From: Vandiemenella viatica
Lineage: Eukaryota > Arthropoda > Insecta > Orthoptera > Morabidae
DNA length: 64,000 nt
Assembly (NCBI GenBank): GCA_031002005.1
Contig: CM061919.1
Location: forward strand, 16,067,687-16,131,686
Direction of reading: 5' to 3'
Part shown: in pieces, positions 44,266 to 56,800 of the stretch
Numbering within the stretch: position 1 is the stretch's first letter
Layout of the letters: each line of letters starts with the position of its first letter
Notes under the pieces: model-generated
What the model was told of the DNA's origin: nothing
Databases searched by the model: none
Seen by the model: the letters and a program-made list of their open reading frames with translations, nothing else
Position numbers and translations under genes: made by a program

Positions 44266-45456
44266 ATGTTACTCAGGTCAGGAAAATCAACCAACATGTC
44301 GCAAAGTACAAATGCGTCAACTTCTGAAACGATAGGATCTAAGAATGTAGAAAGCGAACAGTTTCCAGTTGATGCCGTGATAATGGAAGCTGAAAAAAAT
44401 CCTTGTCCAACCGGAAGTGAGGACACAATCACGTGCCCTCCAACTAATGAAGCGATTCAACAATCGGTAGCTCAATCTGAAAGTGATACTCAGAGTACGG
44501 GTTGCGAACATGTTGCATGTCATCCCATGATGTTGATGTTTAAAACTATGCTGGAACAACAGTCGAAGATTTGCGAACAAATGAGCGCGAGCATGAACGA
44601 AAAATTTGGTTTAATGCATGAACAACAGAAAGCTATGATGGAAAGACAAAATGAAACCGAAAACCGGATAAGCGAAAGATTTGCGGCTTTCAGTGAACGC
44701 TTGAAAACTGATATAAGTCTACAGTTGAATGAACTGCGAATCGCCATTTGCGAACAAGTAAGATCTGATTTCAGAAGCGGGGATGCCGATATGAGAAATA
44801 TCGAAACTGAAACTGCACGTCAGTGCATGGAAAAAACGTTTGGAGAGACGGATCGAAAAATGACGGAGCATTCGCGTAAAACAGTAGACCAGGAAATAAA
44901 ATCTACAATGAGTGTAGTGGAGCATGAAGACATTAAAAACACTGTAGCTGTGGTTGTTGATAAGTGGAAAAACGATGCGAATAATTTGAATGAATTGAGG
45001 AGCAGTACGAGGGAAAATCAAATGATTGAAGATGAAGTTTCTAAGGAAACGGAAACAACTGATCCTGGAAGACAATTTGAGGATGATTTGCGAACTGTAG
45101 AGTCTTGCGGAAAATTTGCTGAAATTGAAAGTATCGTCGGAAGAAAAGAAGAAAACAATGCGTGTGAAAATAGTAGCTTTTCACGTTCGATTACCGAACT
45201 CGAAAAGAGTATGTTGAAGGATGAAATTAAGTCAATTCGGCTACAGCTGTCTGTCAGTGGAACAATAACAAACAGAGAAGAAAAGATACAAATTCATCAA
45301 AGATCAACAGTCTGCAGCGAACGAGAATACATAAAGTATGTCAAGTTCTTAAAGGTAAATGAAACATCTGCCGGGATAATGGGAGAGTTTCAGAGGCTTA
45401 GAACCTTGCGGAAAAACAGATGTGTGAGGGGGGGCTGCTTTCCTCCGGGTGCCTGA
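44266..45456 (+). CDS. gag: Gag-like protein of the LTR element
   Basis: A 396-codon open frame begins MLLRSGK, a start commonly seen in arthropod Ty3/Gypsy gag proteins. Residues about 85-230 are rich in E, K, Q, R and M with heptad-like spacing (EQQSKICEQMS, EKFGLMHEQQ, RISERFAAFSERL), suggesting a long coiled coil. No CCHC zinc knuckle and no major homology region could be picked out by eye. The frame ends just after a run of seven Gs (about 45427-45433), and a further 82-codon frame starts at 45449 with an 8-bp overlap, so a slip at the G run may extend or truncate the product. Capsid function is inferred from position and character, not from a clear domain. Confidence 0.65.
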   Translation: MLLRSGKSTNMSQSTNASTSETIGSKNVESEQFPVDAVIMEAEKNPCPTGSEDTITCPPTNEAIQQSVAQSESDTQSTGCEHVACHPMMLMFKTMLEQQSKICEQMSASMNEKFGLMHEQQKAMMERQNETENRISERFAAFSERLKTDISLQLNELRIAICEQVRSDFRSGDADMRNIETETARQCMEKTFGETDRKMTEHSRKTVDQEIKSTMSVVEHEDIKNTVAVVVDKWKNDANNLNELRSSTRENQMIEDEVSKETETTDPGRQFEDDLRTVESCGKFAEIESIVGRKEENNACENSSFSRSITELEKSMLKDEIKSIRLQLSVSGTITNREEKIQIHQRSTVCSEREYIKYVKFLKVNETSAGIMGEFQRLRTLRKNRCVRGGCFPPGA

Positions 45457-47914
45457 CCTCACAGCTGGAAGGGCGGGTGACACAAGCGAAAAAAAAGTTC
45501 TGGATCACTGGCCCACGCTAGAAAAGGTATTCGACCGGGAGTCCTACAGAAATATTACAACAAAGAGAAAACAAAGCTGTACAGGATTGCCGATCGTAAA
45601 TGAACAGCACTGCTTGGAGTATCGAGCGAATAGGAATAATAATAATTTGGAAAATGAAAAATGGATGCAGATTGTGCATGGCTGCTTGAAGTGTTAACGA
45701 ATATATGAAGCAATTTTGATCGCCAGATATTGGAAATATGACCATGCAAGATTATCATGTTTGTAGTTAGCAATAAGTGAATATAGAATAGTAACTGTAA
45801 AATAAATTTTTTGTACTGATAATTAACCAATCATTGTAGTATATGTTATAAATCAGGTAGACGTTGTTTCATCAAAAATTATAAAGAACGGAAGTTAATG
45901 TAGCAATTTCGTTGAAAAATAAATAATAATAAGAGATGTATGAGAGGCGGCTAAAACTCTGGAGTGGCCAGAATACGAAAAAAATTGATCAACTGATGTT
46001 CCCAAGTTTAGAAGCTTTCCATAAAAAAAAAGGACACCATTATTCATAATACTAAAAAAAAAAAATATCCTCGACGAATTATAAAAAGAGAGAGATCTGG
46101 TTTAATTACGTTATGTTATATTAATTCGAGACGGGTTTGCTGAAATGTTTACAAAGGTAATCAAATCTAAAATACTACGTGACATTAAGATGTAGTTTAT
46201 AATCGGAATGATAATAATTGTTGATATTGAAAATCGTAAGAGACATGAGAAAGGAAGTGCTCGTGATAGTAAGAATGATGACGAAAATTTGCGAGAAATG
46301 ATATTGAACGATTGGTAAGGATATATGCTGACCGAAAGACCGTTGAAGGTAAAAGGGGCATAAATGATTTGTTGACGGATAAAAATCGTCAATTAGAATT
46401 CAATAGATGACAGAAAAAGTCATTTCGTCGTGGAAGCTAGAACGAGCGCGGAACTATAGTCGCATTACGAAAGTAGAGAGTGGTCCAACACGCTGAGAAT
46501 TTTATGAAAAGACGATTGTAAACGCTTGATAAAGAATATACATAGAACACCGGTTAGGAGATTTCACGAAAAAAGTAATTGTGGCTTGATAAAAATTAAA
46601 GTGGTTTGAAAAGAAATGTGAATAATCATGAACCCGTCATGAAAGATTTTCCGAGCATGCAATAAGAAAATAATTTGAAGATGTGGTAAACGATAAAAGA
46701 TAATTATATTTACTTGAGAAGTTAAAAAAGTAACTGGTCGTACTAAGATTGTTTTGCTGTCTCAGAGTCCGGAAATTTTAAATATACTGATGGGAAAACG
46801 CCGATATAGAACATGAGTTGGTTATAAAATAGTTTGAAAAACGTAGAAGTAAAAATGGTTAAGCACTAGAATTAAGCCAACGGATCATTGAAGATTTAAG
46901 TAGTTGACGATAATCTAGAACCTATTTTATTATTGTGATAAGAGATTTTAGGATTAATAAGATTAATTTTCCTGCTCTAGCAGTAACGAAAACTATTCAG
47001 TTTTGTTTCACCGGCATTGTTTGAATCAACTTCTTTAATAACGGCGTGGTAAGTGATACGGTCGGTGACACACAAAAAAAAAAAATCAAACACGGGGTAT
47101 CAACATGCCTTAGAGAGGGAAGGAAGGGTTTTTCCCGAAAAAGGAACCAAGGATCTTACAAAACTCAGCTAGATAAACATTAGAAAGACGTGCTTCTGTA
47201 CTGGTCAGAGGATAGACATTCATGTAATTACGCTACACATTGCTGTGTGAGAACTCAAACTGTGTACTAATCTTGGAAGTTGGTTCAATGAAGGTATGTG
47301 GTCAGAGAAACCACTGGTGAAATAATAAAATTAAAAAAAAAGAGAGAATAAAAAAAAAAAACTTATTTAGTAAGGTTTTCTAGAAAGGGTACACTCATCA
47401 CAAATGATTGTGTGAAGGATTATAATCATAAAAAAAAGTTTAATGAATATAGAATTGTTAGAAAACATTAAGAGAATGTGAATGATAGTGTATCTTCAGT
47501 GAATTAAGAATTTTCAAAGTTATATGTCCATTTATTTTCATGTTTTCATTGTTTAATTATAGATGCAACATTGTTAGATAAGTAATGAATGTAATATGTT
47601 TATAAATTAGATGACGTACTCCATCTGGTTTCGCTCCACACTTGTTCAGGGGATTGAAACGGATGCTCAAGGATAATACGCTCTTGAATTATGTTAAATG
47701 ACATATTAGATGGGATGATTGGAAGCAGGGTATTTTATTATTCAATTTGATATTTTGTTAGTAGGTATGTGGAGTGGTCAAAGGAGACAGAGCAAGACAG
47801 GGCATAATTAAATAGTGATGCTAGCTATCGCGAGTGTGTTTAATGAACAATTATTAAGGAATTTAAAATTATTTCAGTGAATAATTTTAAATTATCGGAG
47901 TTGGTGGATAAAGT
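45457..47914 (+). other. Non-coding interior of the LTR element
   Basis: About 2.4 kb between gag and the 3' LTR. An 82-codon frame follows gag (45449-45697); beyond it I find only short frames. No reverse transcriptase, RNase H, integrase or envelope signature is visible. No clear polypurine tract precedes the 3' LTR (GGAGTTGGTGGATAAAG is the best candidate). Confidence 0.6.
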
Positions 47915-48920
47915 TGTAATGATCCGCGAGAGACAGAGGTGCGCGTGTTTCTTTTCTCGTCTGGTGTGTGTGGGTCCCCGGTCCCAGGGGAGGTTCTGCT
48001 GCTGTTTGGGGAACGCCAGCCTCTGAGTGTTTCCATTAAATGTGACTTATGTCATAACAGCCTCGTGACAAGGCCTGCGACTCAAGATGGAGTGGGAGCC
48101 TGGGCTGTTTTAGTAAATAAACAAAATAAGAAGTAAATCTGTATCCTAGAACGAAGGGTAAGGGGAAGCCAGGGAGTACAGCCAATAGGAACAATTTGTA
48201 TTTTTATTACAAAAAAAGGGTGGTTTTGTTGCATGTTTCCGAGCCAACCAGCGGAAAAAGCTTCCCTACAAAGACAGTGATTGGCAGACGTCATGAAGAG
48301 GGGGCGGAAAACGACGCTTCTTGGAGGCAGCACAAGAAGGACATGGCGGACTTGTTGACTACCGACGGAGAGGTGTGGATGGACCGAACAGCTGACTACT
48401 GGGGACAGCAGGAGGCAGCCGGCCGTGAGGGAGAGCTGGTTCAACCCACCGACTTCACAACGTAGATTCGCGGCACGGTAACCACCATTCGGAAAAAGGA
48501 ACTTTTTGCATCATCGTCGTTTTTTTACCCTAGTTATCGCCCCCGAGACAGACTCTCTTGCTCCACCGAGAAAGTTATGTACCCTTGTGTTGCAGAAAAA
48601 AATTAATCTTTGTAAAATCTTGTCAAGCAAACAATTAAAGTAAATCGTAAAGTCAGATTGTGAACCTTGTTTTCAATAGATCCCATCCAATCATGTAATG
48701 TGTCATTTGAGTTTATTAATAATTCTAGTTGTCCAATAATTCATGTTTAAGTAACAATACTTTGAGATCTGGATGTCGCTTCCCTCAGAATAGGGTACAC
48801 TCCAATCTCTGGCGCCCACCTGATTTTTTTTAATCTTAATATTATTTGGAAATTAATAACTGGTAGTGAACGGCCACAGTAAGGTCGAGAAGTCGCTTTC
48901 CTAACATAGGGAACACTTCA
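47915..48920 (+). repeat. 3' LTR
   Basis: Near-identical to 42459-43463. Differences include GTCGG/GTGGG near the start, single-base indels in homopolymers, and CGCGAGAAGA/CACAAGAAGG in the middle. Confidence 0.93.
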
Positions 48921-48989
48921 GTATGTTCAGCGATATCTTCGCCAATTTGAACCGATTTAATGAAATGTTTCTAGTGAATAGGGTACACC

Positions 48990-50760
48990 TCCAAAGTGGT
49001 CCCATATGATTATCATTGAGAAACCACCCTTCTACCCCCTTCCATCCCTCATTATTATAAAAATCCACATTTTTTATTCGATCTCGATGAAACTTTGTAC
49101 ATATATAGCCAAAAATAAAGAGAAAAATACTGTCAACTTTTGGTTTAAAAAACTGAACCCCTCTTCTCCTATCACCCCATTAATTTTGCCAATTTTCTTT
49201 ATTCAAAGCTACAGATGACACCATTTAACTGGTCTCCACTAAAGTTGACATATACATGTAATTTTTCAAAGAGAAGTTTTCTGACCAAAAAAAATCAAAT
49301 AAATAAAAACCAACCCATGTCTCCCTTTGCACCCTTAATTTTATAGAAACCTATATTTCTTATCTGATTTTTATTGAACTTTGCCCATGTATACTTTAAA
49401 ACAAAGAGAAAAATCCTGTCAACATTTGGATAGCCAAACCTCAACCTCTTTCCTTCCTTCAAACCCATTATCTTTTATCAATATTCTTTATAAAAAGCTA
49501 CAGTCGCGATCGTTTGACCGATTACCATTAAAGTTAGTGTATATGTATTTTTTCACGAAGAAGGTGTCTGACCAAAAGATCTAAACACCATCCCCTCTCC
49601 CCATTAAGCGGCTTAATTTTTATACACAACCAAAATTTTTATCCGGTGTAGACAGAACTTAGCAAATTTTTGCTATAAAACAAAGAGAAAAATAATGCCA
49701 ACTCTTGGTTTGCAAAATGAAACCCTCTCCCCGTTTCCACCCCTTGATTTTTGTCGATTTCTTTTTAGAAAGCTACAGTCGACACCATTTGACCGATGTT
49801 TATGAAAGTTGGCACAAATGTATGTAATTTTTAAGGATAAGATTTGTGACCAAAAAATCAAAAAAACTAACCTAGCTTCCCTTCCCTTAATATTTGTACA
49901 AAACCCACATTTTAATCCGATTCGGTGGAACTTCGCATGCGAATACTTTAAAACAAATAGAAAAAAGAAAATACTGTCCACATAACTTTCACAAAAAATC
50001 AAACTCTATCCCCGTTAACCCCTTTAATTACTGTCAATGTTCTTTATACAAAGCTACCATTTCTTTCTGATTTTGAAGGAAGTATGCACATGTATACTGC
50101 AAAACAAAAAATACTGTCTTCATTTGGTTTAGAGAGTCCAAACGCCGCTCTTTCCTTTCCATCCTTTAATCTACAGTTTCTATCCGATTCTGAATGAAAA
50201 TTTGAACACGTATACTTTAAAACATACAGAACAATTGTGTTTAATTAGGTTGCAGAAGCCCAACACCTCTTCCCTTCTACCCCCACCCCTCCTAATTTCC
50301 AATGTTCTTTATAGATACCAACAGTTTTATCAGATTTCCATGTAACACTGCACATGTATATTTAAAAACAAAGAGAAACATAGTGTCTACATTCTGTTTA
50401 CAAAACCCTACCACTCACTCCCTTACCCCATTTAATTTTTGCAAATGTTCTTCACACAAAGCTACAGTTTTTATCTGGTTTCGATGGAAATTTGCACATA
50501 TATACTTTAAAACAAAGAGCCCACATTAGCTTTACAAAAACCAAAACTGCTCTTCGTCTCCCCACCCCTTAATTGTTTTTTATACATAACTACAGTTTTA
50601 TCTGATATCAATAAAAATTTACACACATATACTTTAAATCAATCAGAAAAGGCAGTCTACATTTGGTATACAAAAGCCCAATCCCTCTTCCCCTTTACCC
50701 TCACCCCTTTTAATTTCCACTGTTCTTTAGAAAAATCCACAGTTTTAAATCCTGTCAAAA
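48990..50760. repeat. Degenerate satellite array (about 280-bp units, then about 115-150-bp units)
   Basis: The phrase TATACTTTAAAACAAAGAGA recurs with variants at about 49101, 49391, 49672, 49945, 50098, 50212, 50355, 50506 and 50630. Linked phrases (AAAGCTACAG, TTTAT(C/T)(C/T)GATTT, CCCCTCTTC.CC) keep the same order. Early spacing is 270-290 bp; later spacing is 114-153 bp, about half, because the later units lack a second half-unit. The short ORFs here are repeat translations. Confidence 0.8.
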
Positions 50761-50879
50761 TCAATTAAGCTATTTTTAAGTCAAGGCATAATATTTAAAA
50801 AAAATAAACGTGTCATAATGTCTTAACATGTACCTCAGATATCAACTTGGATCCCAAGCTTCCACGTTGTGAAAACCAA

Positions 50880-51105
50880 TCAAAGATCTATATTTTCTGT
50901 GTGATGCCGGAGCAAACAGATATATTCCAGAGACAGATTTCTGTATTTTGTATGTATTAATGCCCAGATGTTACATGCTTCGGTTATTGAGCGCCAGCTT
51001 AAACTGATGGATGTTAAATTAGGTCGAAACACAGCCTGGGTCAAAATGTAACCTGAGATTCCTTAACACAACACCCAATTCACCCCGTTCTGGAAGATGC
51101 GGTAT
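50880..51105. repeat. Second copy of the dispersed repeat at 31230-31440
   Basis: Shares TGATGCCGGAGCAAACAGAT, a following ATTCCAGA, a TATGTATTAATG / ATGTAATAATG phrase, and CCCCGTTCTGGAAGATGCGG / CCCCGTTCTTAGAAGTGTGC near the end. It lies just after the satellite array, as the other copy lies just before similar short tandem units. Confidence 0.65.
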
Positions 51106-51225
51106 ATAAAGATAGAATTCTTCTTGAAAGCAAGCGCTTTAGTCCCTGAGCTACCAGGAAGTTAGCAAAATGGGAACTGCTGTTGCATGTTTAAAATACA
51201 AAACAAACTATAATACCACTAAAAA

Positions 51226-51950
51226 TTTAAAAATAAAATAATTGTTTAAAAACATAAAAACCGCCTTCAAAAAAAAAGCACAAAAAATTTAAAAATATCT
51301 TTATACCTTGCTTAGGTGAAAGTAAATCTAAATGGACATTGAAATTTTTACATTAATTAGTTATTTTTGGAGTCGGGGCCAGCGAAAGCAAGAAAAACAA
51401 AAAGATAAGAACAATAATGAATAACAATAATAAATAAAAAGTCATGTTACTGCTTACCTACAATTAATGCTAGAAACATGTTTCAACAAAACTGAAACCA
51501 AAAGATCATACGCCGATATTATACTAAGTGTAAATCGTTTACTGCATAATGCAGCCTACCAACTGACACTGTAGCGCCAGAGATATGCCTGGATGACCAA
51601 TAAGGCCTAGCCACAGATTAAAATACTGTTAATTTGTTTCCCTAAGCTGTCTCCCGCAATTACACTATCGGCCCCATAACATGCTGTAAAATATTGGGAG
51701 TTTTTGTTCGTTCTCCCCATTTCCCCTCTAACACCAAAAGAAGTTCAGTAATTCGGTCTTCGCGATGTGGTACCGACTCCAAAAATAACTAATTAATGTA
51801 AAAATTTCAATGACAGTAATGTAAATTATTGTCCATTTAGATTTACTTTCTCCAAAATAAGGTATAAAGTAATTTTAAAATTTTTAGTGCTTTTTTTTGG
51901 AGGCGGTTTTTATGTTGTTTTTTTTAAACAATTATTTTATTTTTACAAAT
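51226..51950. mobile_element. Inverted-repeat element of about 725 bp (MITE-like)
   Basis: Arms of about 150 bp (51226-51376 and 51773-51950) are reverse complements, with small indels. The outer ends share AAAATAAAATAATTGTTTAA and AACATAAAAACCGCCT; the inner ends share TTAGTTATTTTTGGAGTCGG. The spacer of about 395 bp is unique. No TSD could be fixed because the outer ends are A/T-rich. Confidence 0.7.
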
Positions 51951-52870
51951 TCAGAAATTTTATTACTTTGTGTTTCTTTAATCTTTTCGGTACTATCGTA
52001 TTGTGCTTCTCAACACAGATTTTTAAACTGTTTGCACATTTTTTTTTAGCAGATTCCTGTTTTTAGTGAAAAATATGTACATTTATAAAACATATCTGAA
52101 TATTTTCTATACACTGCAGTTCTTAGTAATACCCGTATACTGGTGTTTCTTCTTCTGAGTGCAGCTGCAGAGATGAAAATTAAAAAACTTGAGTGAATAA
52201 TTAGAGACGATTCTTTTTTAATATGATCAGTTGAAAGAATGAGATTTTTTACTTTTAAACGAAGGAAATCCTACATTAAAGATAAAGAGTCATCTTATTC
52301 ATACAGTTATGAGAGGTCAGTTTGATGATAAAAAATGTCAAATTGCCTTTGCGAAACTTACATGGAACGACTGCTGGCCTTCAGATATTAAGTGTTTCAC
52401 ATAACTTCACGTCAGCGTGGACCTGACGTTTTCGAAAACTTGTTCATGATTGGTTCTCAGAACAAACTGCGTGGGTCTGGACTCATGAGCCACATTCCTT
52501 ACTCGTTGATCAATTAAACAGCCACATTTGGCACTGTCGCCTCAACGTGTTTCCTCAAAGTGACCTGAACAATACTGTATTTTCTGTTTCATTCTTGTCG
52601 ATAAATTTCAATGAACCGCTGCGTATTCTTTGCTTTGTCTCCAACAAAGAATTTCATCAAATGTAATTTTTTTCGCAATGAAAAAGACATTTTATTTGAA
52701 GGAGTTCATTAAAATAATTGTCTAGTTACTTCTTCATGTAATATGTAGTTATCACAATCACATGAATCACTGAAAAGTGATTCCGCTGCGTCTGACGGAT
52801 CTATGGCACTGTCATATAAATGATATCTATTGGTTCTAGCATGTAACTTTCGAATGAAGTGTCTTTGAAA
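51951..52870. other. Unassigned sequence
   Basis: No gene, RNA or repeat recognised. Confidence 0.4.
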
Positions 52871-52880
52871 CTGATAGTTA

Positions 52881-53093
52881 CCGAGCGTGATGGGTGAACG
52901 GTAACGCTTTTCCTCGCGTTTTGGAGATCACAGGTTCGAATTACCGTCCTACCATCCATAGTTTCCCGAAATCACTCCACGCAAATGTCTGGATGGCTTC
53001 CTTCAAAAGACCATGGCCGAATCCGATCTCTTTCCATAACCTCCAATCCATTCCCTCTTGACGTCGACGAGGCGTAAAGGCATAAGAAAAAAA
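52881..53093 (+). mobile_element. tRNA-derived SINE
   Basis: Starts CCGAGCGTGATGGGTGAACGG, with a B box (GGTTCGAATTACC), and its centre lacks the GATTTGGG piece. The tail is GACGTCGACGAGGCGTAAAGGC. Imperfect flanking repeats (ACTGATAGTTA / ACAGATATGTTA) are consistent with a TSD. Confidence 0.85.
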
Positions 53094-53609
53094 ACAGATA
53101 TGTTATTATAATCGCAGCATGACAGCTGCCGATAAAATAAAGCGAAGTTGTTGAACCTATTAATAACACACAAGGGCAATACGTGTAAGAACTCAATATA
53201 AAAAAAGGAAAAAAGCATGGATAGAAAAACAGTAGCTAACAAAATATAATATTGCGCCTATAATAAAATAACTTCATCGTTTTTTATCTTACCACTCTAA
53301 TAGTCAGTTTCTTATCAATCGATTACACAAAACACTCCGTTTGTGTATAAGCAACCATCCGAACAATTCATCTCTCACTAACAATAGGGCAGTAGTGGTG
53401 AATAAAAAAAAACTAACACTTAAGTATATCGTTAATAAAGGCATGTAACAGCAATTGCACAAGTTAATGACAAACAGAATTTACACAAAATATACGGTAG
53501 TAAAGTTGTCGAATGCATAGCCGCTCTGTAATGTGAAGAAATACTGCTAAATGGAAAATTCTTGAAAAAAATATGTTTATCAAAAATGATAAAAAAAGAG
53601 ATTTTTTAA

Positions 53610-53810
53610 ATGAATCCACGTCCGCCAAGATTTGGTTTTTCCATAGTTTCCCCCAAATTACTCAAGGAGAATGCCTTGAGGTCCCTTCAAAAGGCCATAG
53701 TCTAATTCCTTCCCGTTCCTTGCACTAGTCCCTTCCCGCTCCTAATGACCTCGACGTCGACAAGGCCTAAATCCGGAAGCAAAATAAATAAATAAATAAA
53801 AAAGAATAAG
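53610..53810 (+). mobile_element. SINE body without its tRNA head
   Basis: Begins in the middle of the family (GTCCGCCAAGATTTGGTTTT), then CATAGTTTCCCCCAAATTAC, and the tail TGACCTCGACGTCGACAAGGCC followed by (AAAT)n. The 5' truncation removes both Pol III boxes. Confidence 0.8.
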
Positions 53811-56800
53811 CTAACCCAATAATCCTATGGTGTTACATGAAACCTGCAGCTTAACGTAAAATCAAAACGACGTAAGCGTTCTGGCGTACTTCACATTACA
53901 CAGCAAGCCGCACCAAAGATGAAGATGGATAAGCGGTTTTTGAAAATCACAACCGAAACAGGGATCGATTTGGGAACCTTTCGATCTCCACTCACACGCC
54001 TTACCCATTTTATGTAGATATATAACAGTTGGCATTGTGCCATGTCAGCTATCTGCAAGTGTGTGTTTGTCTCTTGAAATACTTACGTACCGTATTACCG
54101 TTTGCTCTTCAGAATGGACAACGCAGGACAGAGACAACACTTTACTAAACCCTCGAGCGGACTCGAACCGGATACCGTGGCAACGTGAGGCCCACGGAGT
54201 CAACAGACCGTTCTCTTCGCCTCACTTCCGATATAATTCCGTAATATTCGAGGCAAAGTCTGAGAAAAAGGCAAATTCTGGATACGCAATTAAGCGGGGA
54301 TTTTAAATCTTTAACATGTAATGTTAACATTGTTAGCTGAAAACATTTGCACCTATTACCGTTTTTATGCTGTATACGCACAGATGTAAGAAGAAAACAA
54401 TGTAACCTACTTGCAATTCTAACAGAACATGTATATACCCTGCTACCTATTGTAGCAGAAAATCTTGAATACTTAAGTTTTAATGGCGAACCCGAGGGCA
54501 TAATACAAGAAACGGTTGTGACATCTGTAATTATTTCAAGTCATTGTCAACGGCACGCGGAAAGATAAAACTTCTTGCAGCTACGTATTTCAGTATTCCG
54601 CGACATGAAATAAAAATGTTATTTACAAAATCTTGTAACAGTCATTTTGACTATGACAAGGTGCAACGGCCACATTCATGTACCAAATTTAAAGAAACAT
54701 CTAAAATAATTACTTGAAGAGATTACTATGGCAACATGACAGGGACACTAGACCGCCATTTTGTGGAAGGAGTGAGCCAACATTTTAAGAATACAAGGGA
54801 TTACCAACTGTCGAAAACGCATTCGTATAAATGAAACGACCTACGAAAATTTTGGAATCAATACAAGTAATAGGAATAACTTGTGAAGAATGAGCAAAGA
54901 GTAGGGATACTTGCTCTACTAAGTAACAAGTGTTATCTTTCTGCTTCGGCCAATCGACAGCGAGAAAGTGAGGAGAGGATAGCGGGGCGTCTCAAGACAG
55001 CTCACAAGACCGCCGCAGCGCTGGTGGCAGAGATTTTGGACTGCACTATCAGTAACACATATTTCATCTTAATATATTGATTCCAAAATGGAGCTATGTT
55101 AACAGTAATAAACAGCTGCGCACAGCTTATGGTGAAATTATCAGTTTTGGGGCAAGTTATCGGGAAGTAGTGCGATGGCTAATGTGTGAGAGGACCAAAC
55201 ATGTCAATAAAATGTAACAATATCAAATACATTAACAACTTGGTTCAATAACAGTTGAACAGATCACAGAAAAATCGATATCATTAATCAACATCTTGTC
55301 TCGAAAAGATTTTGCAAGGTGGTGGCCTCAGTTCCAGACAAACAATCACAAAAACCGCCATTTTCAGACATCGAATGCGTTTCTGTATCACCTAGAAAAT
55401 GAGGGAAACGACTGGATATTCATGTTTGTGATATATAGCGATTTACAACCAGAATGATAGATAAGTTAGTATGAGTAACGTCTTTATCTTGTACGAAAAA
55501 ACCTAAGTTTGGTAGCTAAGTGGGGAAAGTAGTGTTTAATTCCTTTTTCGATAATCAGAGCTTTTTCATTCAACGTTTTCGTTTAAATTCATAACAGCAA
55601 TTGTTTTTGCGATCGTTGAAACGCACCACTTCTGCAAGCTAAACCGAAAGTTAACAAGACAAAGAGAAAACAGATTTCAGTGCCGCAACATGATGAATAT
55701 CTTGAGATACCTACAATGCCGCTCGTTAAACGTGTCGAATAAAGCGGAGAACTTTGATGGTTTCGTCCGCAGTGACCTTTGCGGAGGTGTCCCGGACATG
55801 GTAAGCTGGCTACTGACCGCCGCCTCCGTGGGCCCACGCGTAGATCCTGCAAGCCAGGGCGTTCCCACTGATAACAACCCGCAAGCTGCACAGTCCTGCT
55901 TCAATCATATTACTCGCCTGTTGGGTGTGGAGTGATAAACAGCACTCTAAGAACTGTGGCCCTCACACCGTCTTTCTGTCGCTTTTAACCACCCTTCCGT
56001 AATCATTTAGGCTAGAGTGCCAGAAGATTCCAATTTGCCAGTTGTAAATCGCCTTTGCAGCTACGAAATGAAGCCACCAGCATAGCCGAGGTCGCTAAGA
56101 CGGAGTGCCTTGTGATTCACACTGGATCAACTGGTTAGAGTCCAGGTAGTGGAAGGATATTTCGCCACTTGGTACTTTCTCAGGAATGTATAATAATTGC
56201 TGGTGCATAATTTATAACCTGCAGATTGTGTACCAAAGGCGTGCGTTAAATCTCAAACCTCTCCGCAGTGCGTATTGAGTGAGATTATACGACATTGTTG
56301 AACATGATTATTCGTCGGTTGAGAACATTAAACTAGGAGGCCCGCATGGTTTATTTATGAACAGTAGGTCTAAATTTGCCTAAAATTGGCTTCATGCTCC
56401 CATTTTCATCCACTATATTAACACTCAAACTTCACAGTCATCTACGCATACAATGATACATTCTGTGAAAGACATCTGAAGACCACTGCAGCTATTATTT
56501 GGCTCATAGGGAATGATGCATCTCTCATATTGCCAGCATCGGGCGCCGGCTGTCACGTAACTGGTTCATGGGAACACTGGTCACCAATCCAATAGGGAAG
56601 CAGTGCTCCCTCTGTACCCTGCTTCCGGTCAGATCGGATGAATGAAAGCTAATTGGGGTGGTGGAATGGCTATTGGTAATAGAATGGATGAAAAAAATGG
56701 GGGTCCACGTAGCTCAATAAAGTGATGCGTGGCTGAGTCTGGTATCTGGAGTATGTCGTGTGTCTGATTGAATGGAAGACCAAAATCGAGTGTTGAGAGC

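Larger units (their letters stand above)
42459..48920 (+). mobile_element. LTR retrotransposon, gag-only (non-autonomous)
   Basis: The 6462-bp element is bounded by direct LTRs of 1005 and 1006 bp that start TG and end CA. It is flanked by the 4-bp direct repeat GTAT (42455-42458 and 48921-48924). A tRNA-Lys-like primer binding site follows the 5' LTR. The interior (4.45 kb) holds a gag-like ORF (44266-45456), but no protease, reverse transcriptase, RNase H or integrase motif is found on either strand. The 4-bp TSD and the gag start (LRSGK) suggest a Ty3/Gypsy relative. LTR similarity is very high (only scattered substitutions and short indels), so insertion is recent and must have relied on proteins from another element. 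Confidence 0.9.
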
